In this document: positions 1-5,709 of the stretch, one piece after another
Position numbering within the stretch: position 1 is the stretch's first letter
How the letters are laid out: each line of letters begins with the position of its first letter
Source: Eubacteriales bacterium
GTDB lineage: Bacteria > Bacillota > Clostridia > Lachnospirales > Lachnospiraceae
Assembly: GCA_030536565.1 (NCBI GenBank)
Contig: JAUNPT010000138.1
Span: 1 to 5,963, forward strand
DNA length: 5,963 bases
Direction of reading: 5' to 3'
Translations under genes and position numbers: made by a program
Notes under the pieces: model-generated
What the model was told of the DNA's origin: nothing
Database searches by the model: none
Seen by the model: only the letters and a program-made list of their open reading frames with translations

Positions 1-6
1 ACATAT

Positions 7-1137
7 ATGTTAGATTTGGGAAATATCAGAAATGAGATTGATGTAATTGACCGCCAGCTAGTAGATTTATTTGAAAAGAGAATGAAGCTGTGTGCTGATG
101 TAGCAGAATATAAGAGGGAAAGCGGTAAGAAGGTTTTAGATACAGAAAGAGAGAAGCAGAAGCTCCAGGCAATTTCTGCTATGGTAAAAAATCCGGAAAA
201 TGTTCATTCAATCAATGATATTTTTTCACAGATAATGGCTAATTCAAGAAAGATGCAGTATATGCTGCTTGAAAAGACTGGTAAATCTATGAGAGAACCA
301 TATGAGGCAGTAGATGCGATTGATAAAACAAACTGCAAGGTTGTATATCAGGGTGTTCCGGGTGCATATGCCTATTCTGCTATGAAGCAGTTTTTTGGGG
401 AGGACGTTGATAATGATAATGTTGCAACATGGCGTGATGCTATGGAGGCAGTTAAGGAAGGCAGGGCTGATTATGCAGTGCTCCCAATAGAAAACTCAAC
501 AACGGGTATTGTTGCGGGAGTTTATGATTTATTACAGGAATACAATAATTATATCATAGCGGAAACCTATGTTAAAATTAATCATGTACTTATGGGGCTT
601 CCGGGAACAGATATAAATAAGGTTACAACAGTGTATTCACACCCACAGGGAATAATGCAGTGTGACAGATTTTTAGATACTCATAAGGACTGGCAGAGAA
701 TAAGCCAGTCAAATACCGCTGTGGCAGCAAAAAAGATTCTTGATGAGAAGGATTCAAGGCATGTTGCTATTGCCAGTGAGGATGCAGCAAAGGTTTATGG
801 ACTTGAAATACTTAAATCAGGGATAAGTGACCTTGATAATAATACAACCAGATTTGTTGTAGTTACTAAAAATAGAAAATTTGTTAAAAATGCTCAGAAA
901 ATGAGTATTGTGTTTGAGACAGCAAATGAAACAGGCACGCTGTATAATCTTTTAAGCCATATTATATATAATGGGTTAAATATGAATAAGATTGAATCCC
1001 GTCCTATTGAGGGAAGACAGTGGGAGTTCAGATTCTTTGTGGATTTTGTTGGAAATATTGATGACCCCAGAGTTATGAATGCTTTAAGGGGAATTGAGGA
1101 GGAGGCTGTTTCAATTAAGCTTCTTGGAAATTATTGA
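7..1137 (+). CDS. pheA: Bifunctional chorismate mutase / prephenate dehydratase (P-protein)
   Basis: This cytoplasmic enzyme converts chorismate to prephenate and then to phenylpyruvate, committing carbon to phenylalanine. The 376 residues match the usual P-protein length. Residues 1-90 are an AroQ-type chorismate mutase with the expected active-site set visible: R8, R25, K36, D46, E49, S80 and Q84. Residues 111-290 are the prephenate dehydratase domain, with the start of the domain at VVYQGVPGAYA, an IENSTTG motif near 161-167 and the catalytic TRF at 281-283. Residues 298-376 are an ACT domain with the phenylalanine-binding ESRP motif at 330-333. The other effector motif, usually GALV, reads GTLY at 310-313. 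Feedback inhibition by phenylalanine is expected from the family. The ATG at 7 fits the family N terminus, but its ribosome site lies outside the window, so a slightly earlier start cannot be excluded. It is separated from the purine genes by their own promoter and riboswitch. Confidence 0.96.
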   Translation: MLDLGNIRNEIDVIDRQLVDLFEKRMKLCADVAEYKRESGKKVLDTEREKQKLQAISAMVKNPENVHSINDIFSQIMANSRKMQYMLLEKTGKSMREPYEAVDAIDKTNCKVVYQGVPGAYAYSAMKQFFGEDVDNDNVATWRDAMEAVKEGRADYAVLPIENSTTGIVAGVYDLLQEYNNYIIAETYVKINHVLMGLPGTDINKVTTVYSHPQGIMQCDRFLDTHKDWQRISQSNTAVAAKKILDEKDSRHVAIASEDAAKVYGLEILKSGISDLDNNTTRFVVVTKNRKFVKNAQKMSIVFETANETGTLYNLLSHIIYNGLNMNKIESRPIEGRQWEFRFFVDFVGNIDDPRVMNALRGIEEEAVSIKLLGNY

Positions 1138-1150
1138 GCCATATATAACA

Positions 1151-1199
1151 CATTTGAAAATTTACGCATTTGAAAATTAATTGTTTTGTACGTAAATTT
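1151..1199. repeat. Short direct and inverted repeats downstream of pheA
   Basis: CATTTGAAAATT occurs at 1151-1162 and again at 1167-1178, a 16-base period. Overlapping it, AAATTTACG at 1158-1166 is the exact reverse complement of CGTAAATTT at 1191-1199, giving a 9-bp stem with a 24-base loop. No T tract follows, so this is not a typical intrinsic terminator. It may reduce read-through from pheA or be a regulator site for the promoter just downstream. The repeats are seen directly; any role is inferred. Confidence 0.5.
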
Positions 1200-1203
1200 A
1201 AAA

Positions 1204-1232
1204 TTGCTTTTTGCTGCAGAATAGTGTATGTT
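1204..1232 (+). promoter_or_regulatory. Candidate sigma-A promoter of the purine operon
   Basis: TTGCTT at 1204-1209 and TATGTT at 1227-1232 are separated by 17 bases, which would start transcription near 1239, just before the first paired bases of the riboswitch. An overlapping alternative is TTGCTG (1211-1216) with TTATAG (1235-1240) at 18 bases. The match to consensus is moderate; the position relative to the aptamer is the main support. Confidence 0.5.
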
Positions 1233-1240
1233 AGTTATAG

Positions 1241-1380
1241 GTTCTGTACAACTGGCGGAAAGATATCGATTGTTCGATGTTGTGGGATTACCCACAGGGA
1301 GTACAGATATTGTTTTTAACGAAGCCGACCGCCTGGGCGACCATTTTAAAGACTGGTTGTTCAGGAGGCCGGCTTTTATT
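1241..1380 (+). promoter_or_regulatory. ZTP (pfl) riboswitch with overlapping intrinsic terminator
   Basis: This RNA senses ZTP/ZMP (AICAR nucleotides), which build up when 10-formyl-tetrahydrofolate limits the AICAR formyltransferase step. P1 is TCTGTAC (1243-1249) paired with GTACAGA (1301-1307). A 6-bp helix TGTGGG/CCCACA (1281-1286 with 1291-1296) closes on an ATTA loop. The hallmark CTGGCGG (1252-1258) and CCGCCTGGGC (1329-1338) segments are present; GGCGG (1254-1258) can pair with CCGCC (1329-1333) to form the class pseudoknot. An extra hairpin, ATCGA/TCGAT, sits at 1265-1278. Bases 1322-1335 can instead pair with 1362-1375 (12 of 14 matches), followed by TTTTATTT, forming a terminator that uses up the pseudoknot strand. 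Ligand binding should therefore permit read-through into the two genes that consume AICAR nucleotide. The class is well established; the switching mechanism here is inferred from the pairing. Confidence 0.95.
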
Positions 1381-1414
1381 TACTGGAAAAATTCATTTGA
1401 AAAGGAGAATTATT

Positions 1415-2128
1415 ATGGAAATGCAGTCATTGGCACAGGAATTATCAGGATGCGATTATCCAGGTAGAGGAATTGTTATTGGTAAATCAGAAGATGGGAA
1501 AAAGGCAGTTACAGCCTACTTTATTATGGGAAGAAGCGAAAACAGCCGTAACAGAGTTTTTGTTGAAGACGGAGAAGGTATCCAGACACAGGCATTTGAC
1601 CCATCTAAGCTTGAAGACCCAAGCCTTATTATCTATGCACCAGTTCGTGTTTTAGGAAATAAGACTATAGTTACTAATGGCGACCAGACAGATACAATCT
1701 ATGAGCTTATGGACAAGCAGCAGACATTTGAGCAGGCATTAAGAACAAGAGAGTTTGAACCAGATGCTCCTAACTATACACCAAGAATTTCAGGAATTAT
1801 GCATATTGAAAATGCCAGATATAATTATGCTATGTCAATCTTAAAGAGCAGCAATGGTAACCCATCAGCATGTAACAGATATACATTCGCATATGAGAAC
1901 CCTGTTGATGGAGAGGGACATTTCATTCATACATATATGGGGGACGGAAATCCACTTCCTAGCTTTGAGGGAGAACCGGCATGGGTGAAAATTTCAGGAG
2001 ATATTGATGAGTTTACTAATATGATATGGACTAATCTTAATGATGATAACAAGGTTTCATTATTTGTTAGATATATTGATATTGAAACAGGAAAGTATGA
2101 GACGAGAATTGTTAATAAAAACAAATAA
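1415..2128 (+). CDS. IMP cyclohydrolase, PurO-like family
   Basis: This 237-residue protein should close the ring of FAICAR to give IMP, the last step of de novo purine synthesis, in the cytoplasm. It resembles the PurO-like IMP cyclohydrolases of Clostridia, which replace the cyclohydrolase half of bifunctional PurH. Recognisable blocks are YPGRGI near residue 15, an AYFIMGRSENSRNRVF block at about 34-49, NGDQTDTI near 88-95, YTPRISG in the middle, and HTYMGDGNPLPSFEGEP toward the end. The ATG at 1415 is chosen because AAAGGAG at 1401-1407 lies 7 bases upstream and because the frame further upstream runs through the riboswitch. It is the first gene after the ZTP riboswitch and precedes the formyltransferase gene by 66 bases, so the pair covers AICAR to IMP. 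No signal peptide or membrane segment is visible. Confidence 0.9.
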   Translation: MEMQSLAQELSGCDYPGRGIVIGKSEDGKKAVTAYFIMGRSENSRNRVFVEDGEGIQTQAFDPSKLEDPSLIIYAPVRVLGNKTIVTNGDQTDTIYELMDKQQTFEQALRTREFEPDAPNYTPRISGIMHIENARYNYAMSILKSSNGNPSACNRYTFAYENPVDGEGHFIHTYMGDGNPLPSFEGEPAWVKISGDIDEFTNMIWTNLNDDNKVSLFVRYIDIETGKYETRIVNKNK

Positions 2129-2194
2129 TTTTAAAGCAGTATTACTTGAGTTTTATAACTATGTATATAAATTAAAATAACAAGGAGAATTAAG

Positions 2195-3376
2195 ATGAAT
2201 GAATTTCAGTTAAAATATGGTTGTAACCCTAATCAAAAGCCTTCAAGAATTTTTATGTCAGATGGAAGTGAGCTTCCAGTAGAAATTTTAAATGGCAGAC
2301 CAGGGTATATTAACTTCCTTGATGCATTTAACGGATATCAGTTAGTTAAAGAATTAAAGGATGCAACAGGACTTCCAGCAGGAACTTCATTTAAGCATGT
2401 ATCACCAGAAGGTGAAGCAGTGGGAATTCCTTAATCAGAATTAGAGAAAAAGATTTACTGGGTAGATGATGAAATAGGAGAGCTTTCACCATTAGCATGT
2501 GCTTATGCAAGAGCGAGAGGAGCAGACAGAATGTCATCATTTGGTGATTTCATATCTTTATCAGATGTATGCGATGTTCAGACAGCAAAGCTTATCCAGC
2601 ATGAAGTATCTGACGGAATTATTGCACCAGGCTATGATGCTGATGCATTAGAGATTTTGAAGGCAAAGAAAAAGGGAAATTATAACGTCATTAAGATTGA
2701 CCCTTCATATAAACCAGAGCCTATTGAGAGAAAGCAGGTATATGGTGTAACCTTTGAACAGGGACGCAATGAATTTGTAATAAATGAAGAACTGTTATCT
2801 AATATGGTGACTGAAAATAAGGAATTTCCTGAATCAGCTAAGATTGACCTTATGATTGCACTTATTACATTAAAGTACACACAGTCTAATTCAGTATGCT
2901 ACACAAAGGGCGGACAGGCAATCGGTATCGGCGCCGGACAGCAGTCGAGAATTCACTGCACAAGGCTTGCAGGCAACAAGGCTGATAACTGGTATCTTCG
3001 TCAGTGCCCTAAGGTTCTTAATCTCCCATGGAAGGAAGGTTTAAAGCCAGTTGATAAGGATAATGCCATTGACCTTTATATTGGTGAAGAATACATGGAT
3101 CTTCTTGCAGATGGTGCATGGGAAAGATTATTTACAGAGAAGCCTTCTGTATTTACAGCAGAGCAGAAGCGTGAATGGTTAGATGGAAACACAGGAGTTT
3201 CACTTGGTTCAGATGCATTCTTCCCATTTGGAGATAATATTGAAAGAGCTAAGAAAAGCGGTGTTGAATATATTGCACAGCCAGGTGGTTCAATCAGGGA
3301 CGAAAATGTTATTGAGACATGTAACAAGTATAATATGGCAATGTGCTTTACCGGAATGCGTCTATTCCACCACTAA
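2195..3376 (+). pseudogene. purH: Stand-alone AICAR formyltransferase (PurH formyltransferase domain), interrupted by an in-frame TAA
   Basis: When intact, this enzyme transfers a formyl group from 10-formyl-tetrahydrofolate to AICAR, giving FAICAR for the cyclohydrolase encoded upstream. The frame spans 393 codons, the usual length for clostridial stand-alone versions. A strong ribosome site (AAGGAG) precedes the ATG at 2195. Residues 1-79 carry KYGCNPNQKPSR and the SFKHVSP motif; K67-H68 correspond to the catalytic Lys-His pair of the family. Codon 80 (2432-2434) is TAA where relatives usually have leucine, consistent with a single TTA to TAA change. The same frame then runs on undisturbed with conserved blocks: GELSPLA, ARARGADRMSSFGDF, QSNSVCYTKGG, GIGAGQQSR, and a C terminus with QPGGSIRDE and FTGMRLFHH. 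Expected products are a 79-residue fragment and, only if translation restarts at ATG 2531, a 281-residue fragment. A base-call error would restore a normal gene. Family identity is certain; functional state is not. Confidence 0.9.
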
Positions 3377-3396
3377 TTACAGTAAAAATCATAAGT

Positions 3397-3415
3397 ATAG
3401 TAGTGTTGCTACTAT
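3397..3415. repeat. Small hairpin just after the formyltransferase gene
   Basis: ATAGTAG (3397-3403) and CTACTAT (3409-3415) form a 7-bp stem with a 5-base loop, without a T tract. It could be a weak or decayed terminator or mRNA 3' end hairpin. A second short inverted pair, AATACT/AGTATT with a 5-base spacer, lies at 3429-3445. Confidence 0.35.
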
Positions 3416-3972
3416 CATTGAGTAATTAAATACTTTCTGAGTATTAATTGACTTAATTGGCTCAGCCCTTTGTTTACAAGGGGTTGAGCTTTTTTAAATG
3501 TCTTCGGCAAAGCCGACACATTCATCTGGTGCTGGCTCTGCATGATGTCCACTATTTCCTGATGCTTGTTAGGATACAGATGTGAGTAAGTGCTCAGTGT
3601 AGTCTGTATTTTCTCATGCCCTAACCGCTCTGAGATAAGCAGTGGTGCACAGCCGAGATTGATGAGATGGCTGGCGTGTGAGTGGCGGATATCGTGAATA
3701 CGAATCTTTTTCACTCCGGTTGCCTTACAAGCCCGAGCCATTGCGTTGTTGATGAAAGATTTGGTAAAAGGGAAACCCCTGTCCGTATCTTTCAAATCGT
3801 ACAGCTTTGACATATAATCTTTGACTTCTTTCATTACGAAGTCCGGTATGATGATGTTACGAATACTCTTTGGTGTCTTCGGCGGTGTAATGACATCCTG
3901 CCGTTTAATTCGTTGAAGACTTTTGCTGATATCAAGAGTATTGTTCTCAAAATCAAAGTCTGTAAATCTTAC
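3415..3972 (-). pseudogene. Tyrosine recombinase (integrase), C-terminal remnant
   Basis: This is the catalytic C-terminal part (about 185 codons) of a tyrosine site-specific recombinase of the kind encoded by integrative elements and phages, normally near 380-400 residues. The open frame starts upstream of the first ATG (3834): VRFTDFDFE and ITPPKTPKSIRN, encoded between 3972 and about 3850, are typical integrase sequence. Then come the HDIRHSHASHLI motif (H-x-x-R), ISERLGHEKIQTTLSTYSHLYP with the third histidine and the tyrosine nucleophile in TYSHLY. The N-terminal arm-binding and core-binding domains and the first catalytic arginine are missing, because the frame meets TAG at 3973-3975 where the neighbouring fragment begins. 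The tail after the nucleophile is long and reads GLSQLSQL; it is encoded across the hairpin used as the purine-operon terminator. It should be inactive. Family assignment is firm; the parent element is unknown. Confidence 0.85.
3460..3495 (+). terminator. Strong intrinsic terminator downstream of the purine operon
   Basis: GCTCAGCCCTTTG (3460-3472) pairs with CAAGGGGTTGAGC (3477-3489) over 13 base pairs including two G-U pairs, with a TTTA loop and six T residues at 3490-3495. It faces transcription from the formyltransferase gene, 83 bases after its stop codon. It lies within the antisense C-terminal coding of the integrase remnant, so it may have arrived with the element instead of being the original operon terminator. 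Confidence 0.88.
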
Positions 3973-4135
3973 CTATGAAAACCGGAAACTTCAGGAGGAG
4001 AATAGAGGACTTCGGTATAAGTTGAATGAAGCCTATGAGTTCATGAAGCAGTTCGTGATAAACGGAAGGAACATGTTGGATATTAATTCGTTGAGAAAAC
4101 AATACAAATATAGTATAATATTTATGAAAATGTGA
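3971..4135 (+). pseudogene. Short coiled-coil remnant, probably C terminus of a Pre/Mob (MobV-type) relaxase
   Basis: From 3971 the + frame reads LTYENRKLQEENRGLRYKL and then NEAYEFMKQFVINGRNMLD, ending at TGA 4133-4135. The first part is a coiled coil rich in Glu, Asn, Arg and Leu. The YEFMKQFVINGRNML segment resembles, from memory, the C-terminal ends of plasmid recombination/mobilisation proteins found on mobile elements of gut Firmicutes. Recognisable coding ends near 4083 and the last 17 codons look like unrelated AT-rich sequence. There is no proper start, and the frame upstream of 3971 is only the antisense of the integrase remnant, so this is a scrap created by deletion. The two fragments are in opposite orientation with no spacer. 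The relaxase assignment is tentative; the coding origin of 3971-4083 is more secure. Confidence 0.45.
4091..4119 (+). promoter_or_regulatory. Strong sigma-A-type promoter for the DUF1016 nuclease gene
   Basis: TTGAGA (4091-4096) and a perfect TATAAT (4114-4119) are exactly 17 bases apart. Transcription should start near 4126, leaving a leader of about 83 bases before the ATG at 4209. The promoter begins within about 10 bases of the end of the mobilisation-gene remnant. Confidence 0.8.
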
Positions 4136-4176
4136 CAATAAAGGATGTTTACTTGCAAATAAAGTGATTAAAAAAA

Positions 4177-4195
4177 CTCGCACCACTGGTGCGAG
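4177..4195. repeat. Leader palindrome, copy 1 of a repeat also found inside the nuclease gene
   Basis: CTCGCACCACTGGTGCGAG is a perfect 19-base palindrome around one central base (9-bp arms). It lies in the untranslated leader, ending 2 bases before the ribosome site GTAGGGG (4198-4204). In RNA it would form a GC-rich hairpin beside the initiation region; in DNA it looks like a dimeric-protein operator. The 26-base block 4172-4197 matches 4495-4520 with one mismatch. Confidence 0.85.
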
Positions 4196-4208
4196 AAGTA
4201 GGGGAAAT

Positions 4209-5234
4209 ATGGGAAAATATGAAATTACCGGATATGAAAATTTAATTAGTGATTTAAAAGATTTGATACAGAAAAAACAATATCATGTTTTGCAAATGAT
4301 AAATGCAGAAACGATAAATCTGTACTGGGAAATTGGTGAAGAGATATATAGACAGCAGCAGGAAAATGGATGGGGGAAATCTATTGTACAGGTGCTATCA
4401 AAAGAGTTGCAAAAAGAGTTCCCGGGAGCAAAAGGTTATTCAGCGGCGAATCTATGGAGAATGCGTAATTTTTATTTGACGTATTGTGATTCAGAAAAAC
4501 TCGCACCGCTGGTGCGAGAAATTAGTTGGAGCAATAATGTAATCATTATGGAAAAATGCAAAGATGATTTGCAAAGAGAATTTTATATCCAAATGACGAA
4601 ACGGTACGGTTGGACAAAACGAGTACTAACTAATTTTGTTGAAGCTCAGACATATGAAAAATATTTGTTAAATCAGACCAACTTTGATCTGACTTTACCA
4701 GAAGAACGAAGATTGCAGGCAAAATTAGCGATAAAGGATGAATATACATTTGATTTTGCAGAACTTTCACCGGAATATTCAGAACATGAATTGGAGATGC
4801 AGTTAGTAAATAATATCAGAGCATTTCTTATAGAAATGGGCGGTGACTTTTCGTTCATTGGTAATCAATATCATTTGGTAGTAGGCAATAGAGACTTATA
4901 TATAGATTTATTACTCTTCCACAGGAGATTGAGGTGCCTTGTAGCAATAGAGTTAAAAATTGGTGAATTTGAAGCAGAATATGCAGGGAAAATGCAACTG
5001 TACTTGACAGCACTAGACGAACAAGTGAAATTACAGGATGAAAATCCGTCTGTAGGAATTATTATTTGCAAAGCAAAAGATAAAACCTATGTAGAATATG
5101 CACTGAAGCAAACAAGTGCACCGATAGGCGTGGCAACATATCAGTTACGCAATACGCTTCCAGAAGATATGAAAGCAATGTTGCCTGAGCCAGATGAAAT
5201 TGTGAAAAGATTAAAATTATTTGATGAAAACTAA
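4209..5234 (+). CDS. DUF1016 / YhcG-type PDDEXK nuclease-domain protein
   Basis: This 341-residue protein matches the DUF1016 (YhcG) family, which has an N-terminal DUF1016_N domain and a C-terminal PDDEXK nuclease-like domain. Members are common on mobile islands and near restriction systems; their biological role is not settled. Residues about 11-145 carry the N-terminal signature: INLYWEIG (35-43), GWGKSIV (54-60), LSKELQKEFPG (63-73), SAANLWRMRNFY (78-89) and LAPLVREISWS (98-108). Residues about 190-330 hold the nuclease core: E196, D233 in YIDLLLF, E248-x-K250 in AIELK, and Q263 in GKMQLYL, so the catalytic set appears intact. The ATG at 4209 is preferred, with GTAGGGG 4 bases upstream. 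A GTG at 4164 in frame would add 15 codons translated from the palindrome, which is unlikely to be native. It has its own strong promoter and no partner gene on the same strand. Family 0.95; function as a DNase is inferred. Confidence 0.93.
   Translation: MGKYEITGYENLISDLKDLIQKKQYHVLQMINAETINLYWEIGEEIYRQQQENGWGKSIVQVLSKELQKEFPGAKGYSAANLWRMRNFYLTYCDSEKLAPLVREISWSNNVIIMEKCKDDLQREFYIQMTKRYGWTKRVLTNFVEAQTYEKYLLNQTNFDLTLPEERRLQAKLAIKDEYTFDFAELSPEYSEHELEMQLVNNIRAFLIEMGGDFSFIGNQYHLVVGNRDLYIDLLLFHRRLRCLVAIELKIGEFEAEYAGKMQLYLTALDEQVKLQDENPSVGIIICKAKDKTYVEYALKQTSAPIGVATYQLRNTLPEDMKAMLPEPDEIVKRLKLFDEN
4500..4518. repeat. Intragenic palindrome, copy 2 of the leader repeat
   Basis: CTCGCACCGCTGGTGCGAG has 8-bp arms around a GCT centre. 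In frame it encodes KLAPLVRE (with its flanks), a conserved stretch of the DUF1016 N-terminal domain. It differs from the leader copy by one base (G for A at 4508). The copies are 323 bases apart and lie in different phases relative to the reading frame. Confidence 0.85.
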
Positions 5235-5247
5235 AGGGAAATATTAA

Positions 5248-5385
5248 GCAAAAGAAGAATTTCTGCAGAAATTATCAGGGGAAGAGAATGACTTTGAAAA
5301 TAGTATATTGGAGTATTATAGGATAACCAAAAGACAAGTGGAAACACAAAAAATAAAAATTGAAGACTATATTAAAATCAATTAA
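5248..5385 (+). pseudogene. Possible short coding remnant without a start codon
   Basis: Between a TAA at 5245-5247 and a TAA at 5383-5385 there is an open stretch of 45 codons whose translation is protein-like: it begins AKEEFLQKLSGEENDFENS and continues ILEYYRITKRQVETQKIKI. It is charged and helical in character, but has no ATG, GTG or TTG with a ribosome site near its beginning. It starts 13 bases after the nuclease stop codon. I do not recognise a family. It may be the C-terminal scrap of a deleted gene, or chance in AT-rich DNA. Confidence 0.25.
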
Positions 5386-5393
5386 TGAAAATG

Positions 5394-5426
5394 TAAAGTG
5401 CAGTGCTTGAGAGACACTGCACTTTA
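5394..5426. terminator. Bidirectional hairpin terminator between convergent genes
   Basis: AAAGTGCAGTG (5395-5405) and CACTGCACTTT (5415-5425) form a perfect 11-bp stem around a 9-base loop, extended by one T-A pair. The A and T residues at the stem base supply a short U tract in either direction. It lies between the end of the + strand nuclease gene (and any 5248-5385 remnant) and the stop codon of the - strand gene at 5435, as expected for a shared terminator. Confidence 0.75.
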
Positions 5427-5434
5427 TGATAATT

Positions 5435-5677
5435 CTAAAATATATCCAAACTATCCTCCGCATTCACCCATGCTTGCATCTCACCATCAAGAGCAAGCAG
5501 TGCATATTCCAGCGGATTATCAATTGCCAGAGCATCCAGCATTCGTTGGGAATTAGGAGTTGCCCGGATTCCGGTTTCTGCCTGAGAGCAGTTGATTCGT
5601 AAGGTGCATCCGTTGTAGTGTGTGACATCGATGCTGTTATGCATCGGGTTATATTCTGCGTGTATCAATTCCATCAT
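5435..5677 (-). CDS. Small DUF6061-like protein
   Basis: This 80-residue protein begins MMELIHAEYNPMHNSIDV and has a compact alternating pattern: a beta-rich N-terminal half (YNGCTLRINC), then a helical half with NSQRMLDALAIDNPLEYALLALDGEMQ. The layout, with a short acidic-ended C terminus and the NPLEYA-type segment, resembles DUF6061 proteins, small proteins of unknown function found on integrative elements of Lachnospiraceae; that match is from memory. The start at 5677 is chosen because AAAGGA sits 6 bases upstream; an in-frame ATG at 5716 would add 13 atypical residues and has no ribosome site. It is convergent with the nuclease gene and shares its hairpin terminator. No signal peptide, membrane segment or metal-binding motif is visible. 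No function can be assigned. Confidence 0.72.
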   Translation of the reverse strand: MMELIHAEYNPMHNSIDVTHYNGCTLRINCSQAETGIRATPNSQRMLDALAIDNPLEYALLALDGEMQAWVNAEDSLDIF

Positions 5678-5709
5678 AATCAGTCCTTTCATTTTTATTG
5701 GAGGTAATG

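Noticed and set aside
1277..1414. N-terminal extension of the cyclohydrolase frame
   Set aside because: It would translate the aptamer and terminator; the ATG at 1415 has a strong ribosome site at the right distance and gives the family length.
1228..1467. A + strand reading frame running through the riboswitch
   Set aside because: It lies over a structured ZTP riboswitch and overlaps the cyclohydrolase start in another frame; it has no ribosome site and no protein-like pattern.
3953..4186. - strand reading frame of 77 codons
   Set aside because: It is the antisense of the coiled-coil remnant and promoter region, with no ribosome site and no recognisable motif.
4164..4208. GTG start adding 15 residues to the nuclease
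   Set aside because: The added residues come from the leader palindrome, no ribosome site precedes the GTG, and the family begins close to the ATG at 4209.
4177..4518. CRISPR array suggested by the repeated palindrome
   Set aside because: There are only two copies, 323 bases apart, one inside a conserved coding region; there is no spacer structure and no cas gene.
5275..5463. - strand reading frame of 62 codons rich in Phe and Ile
   Set aside because: It crosses the bidirectional terminator and overlaps the end of the DUF6061-like gene; the hydrophobic composition is what antisense AT-rich DNA gives.
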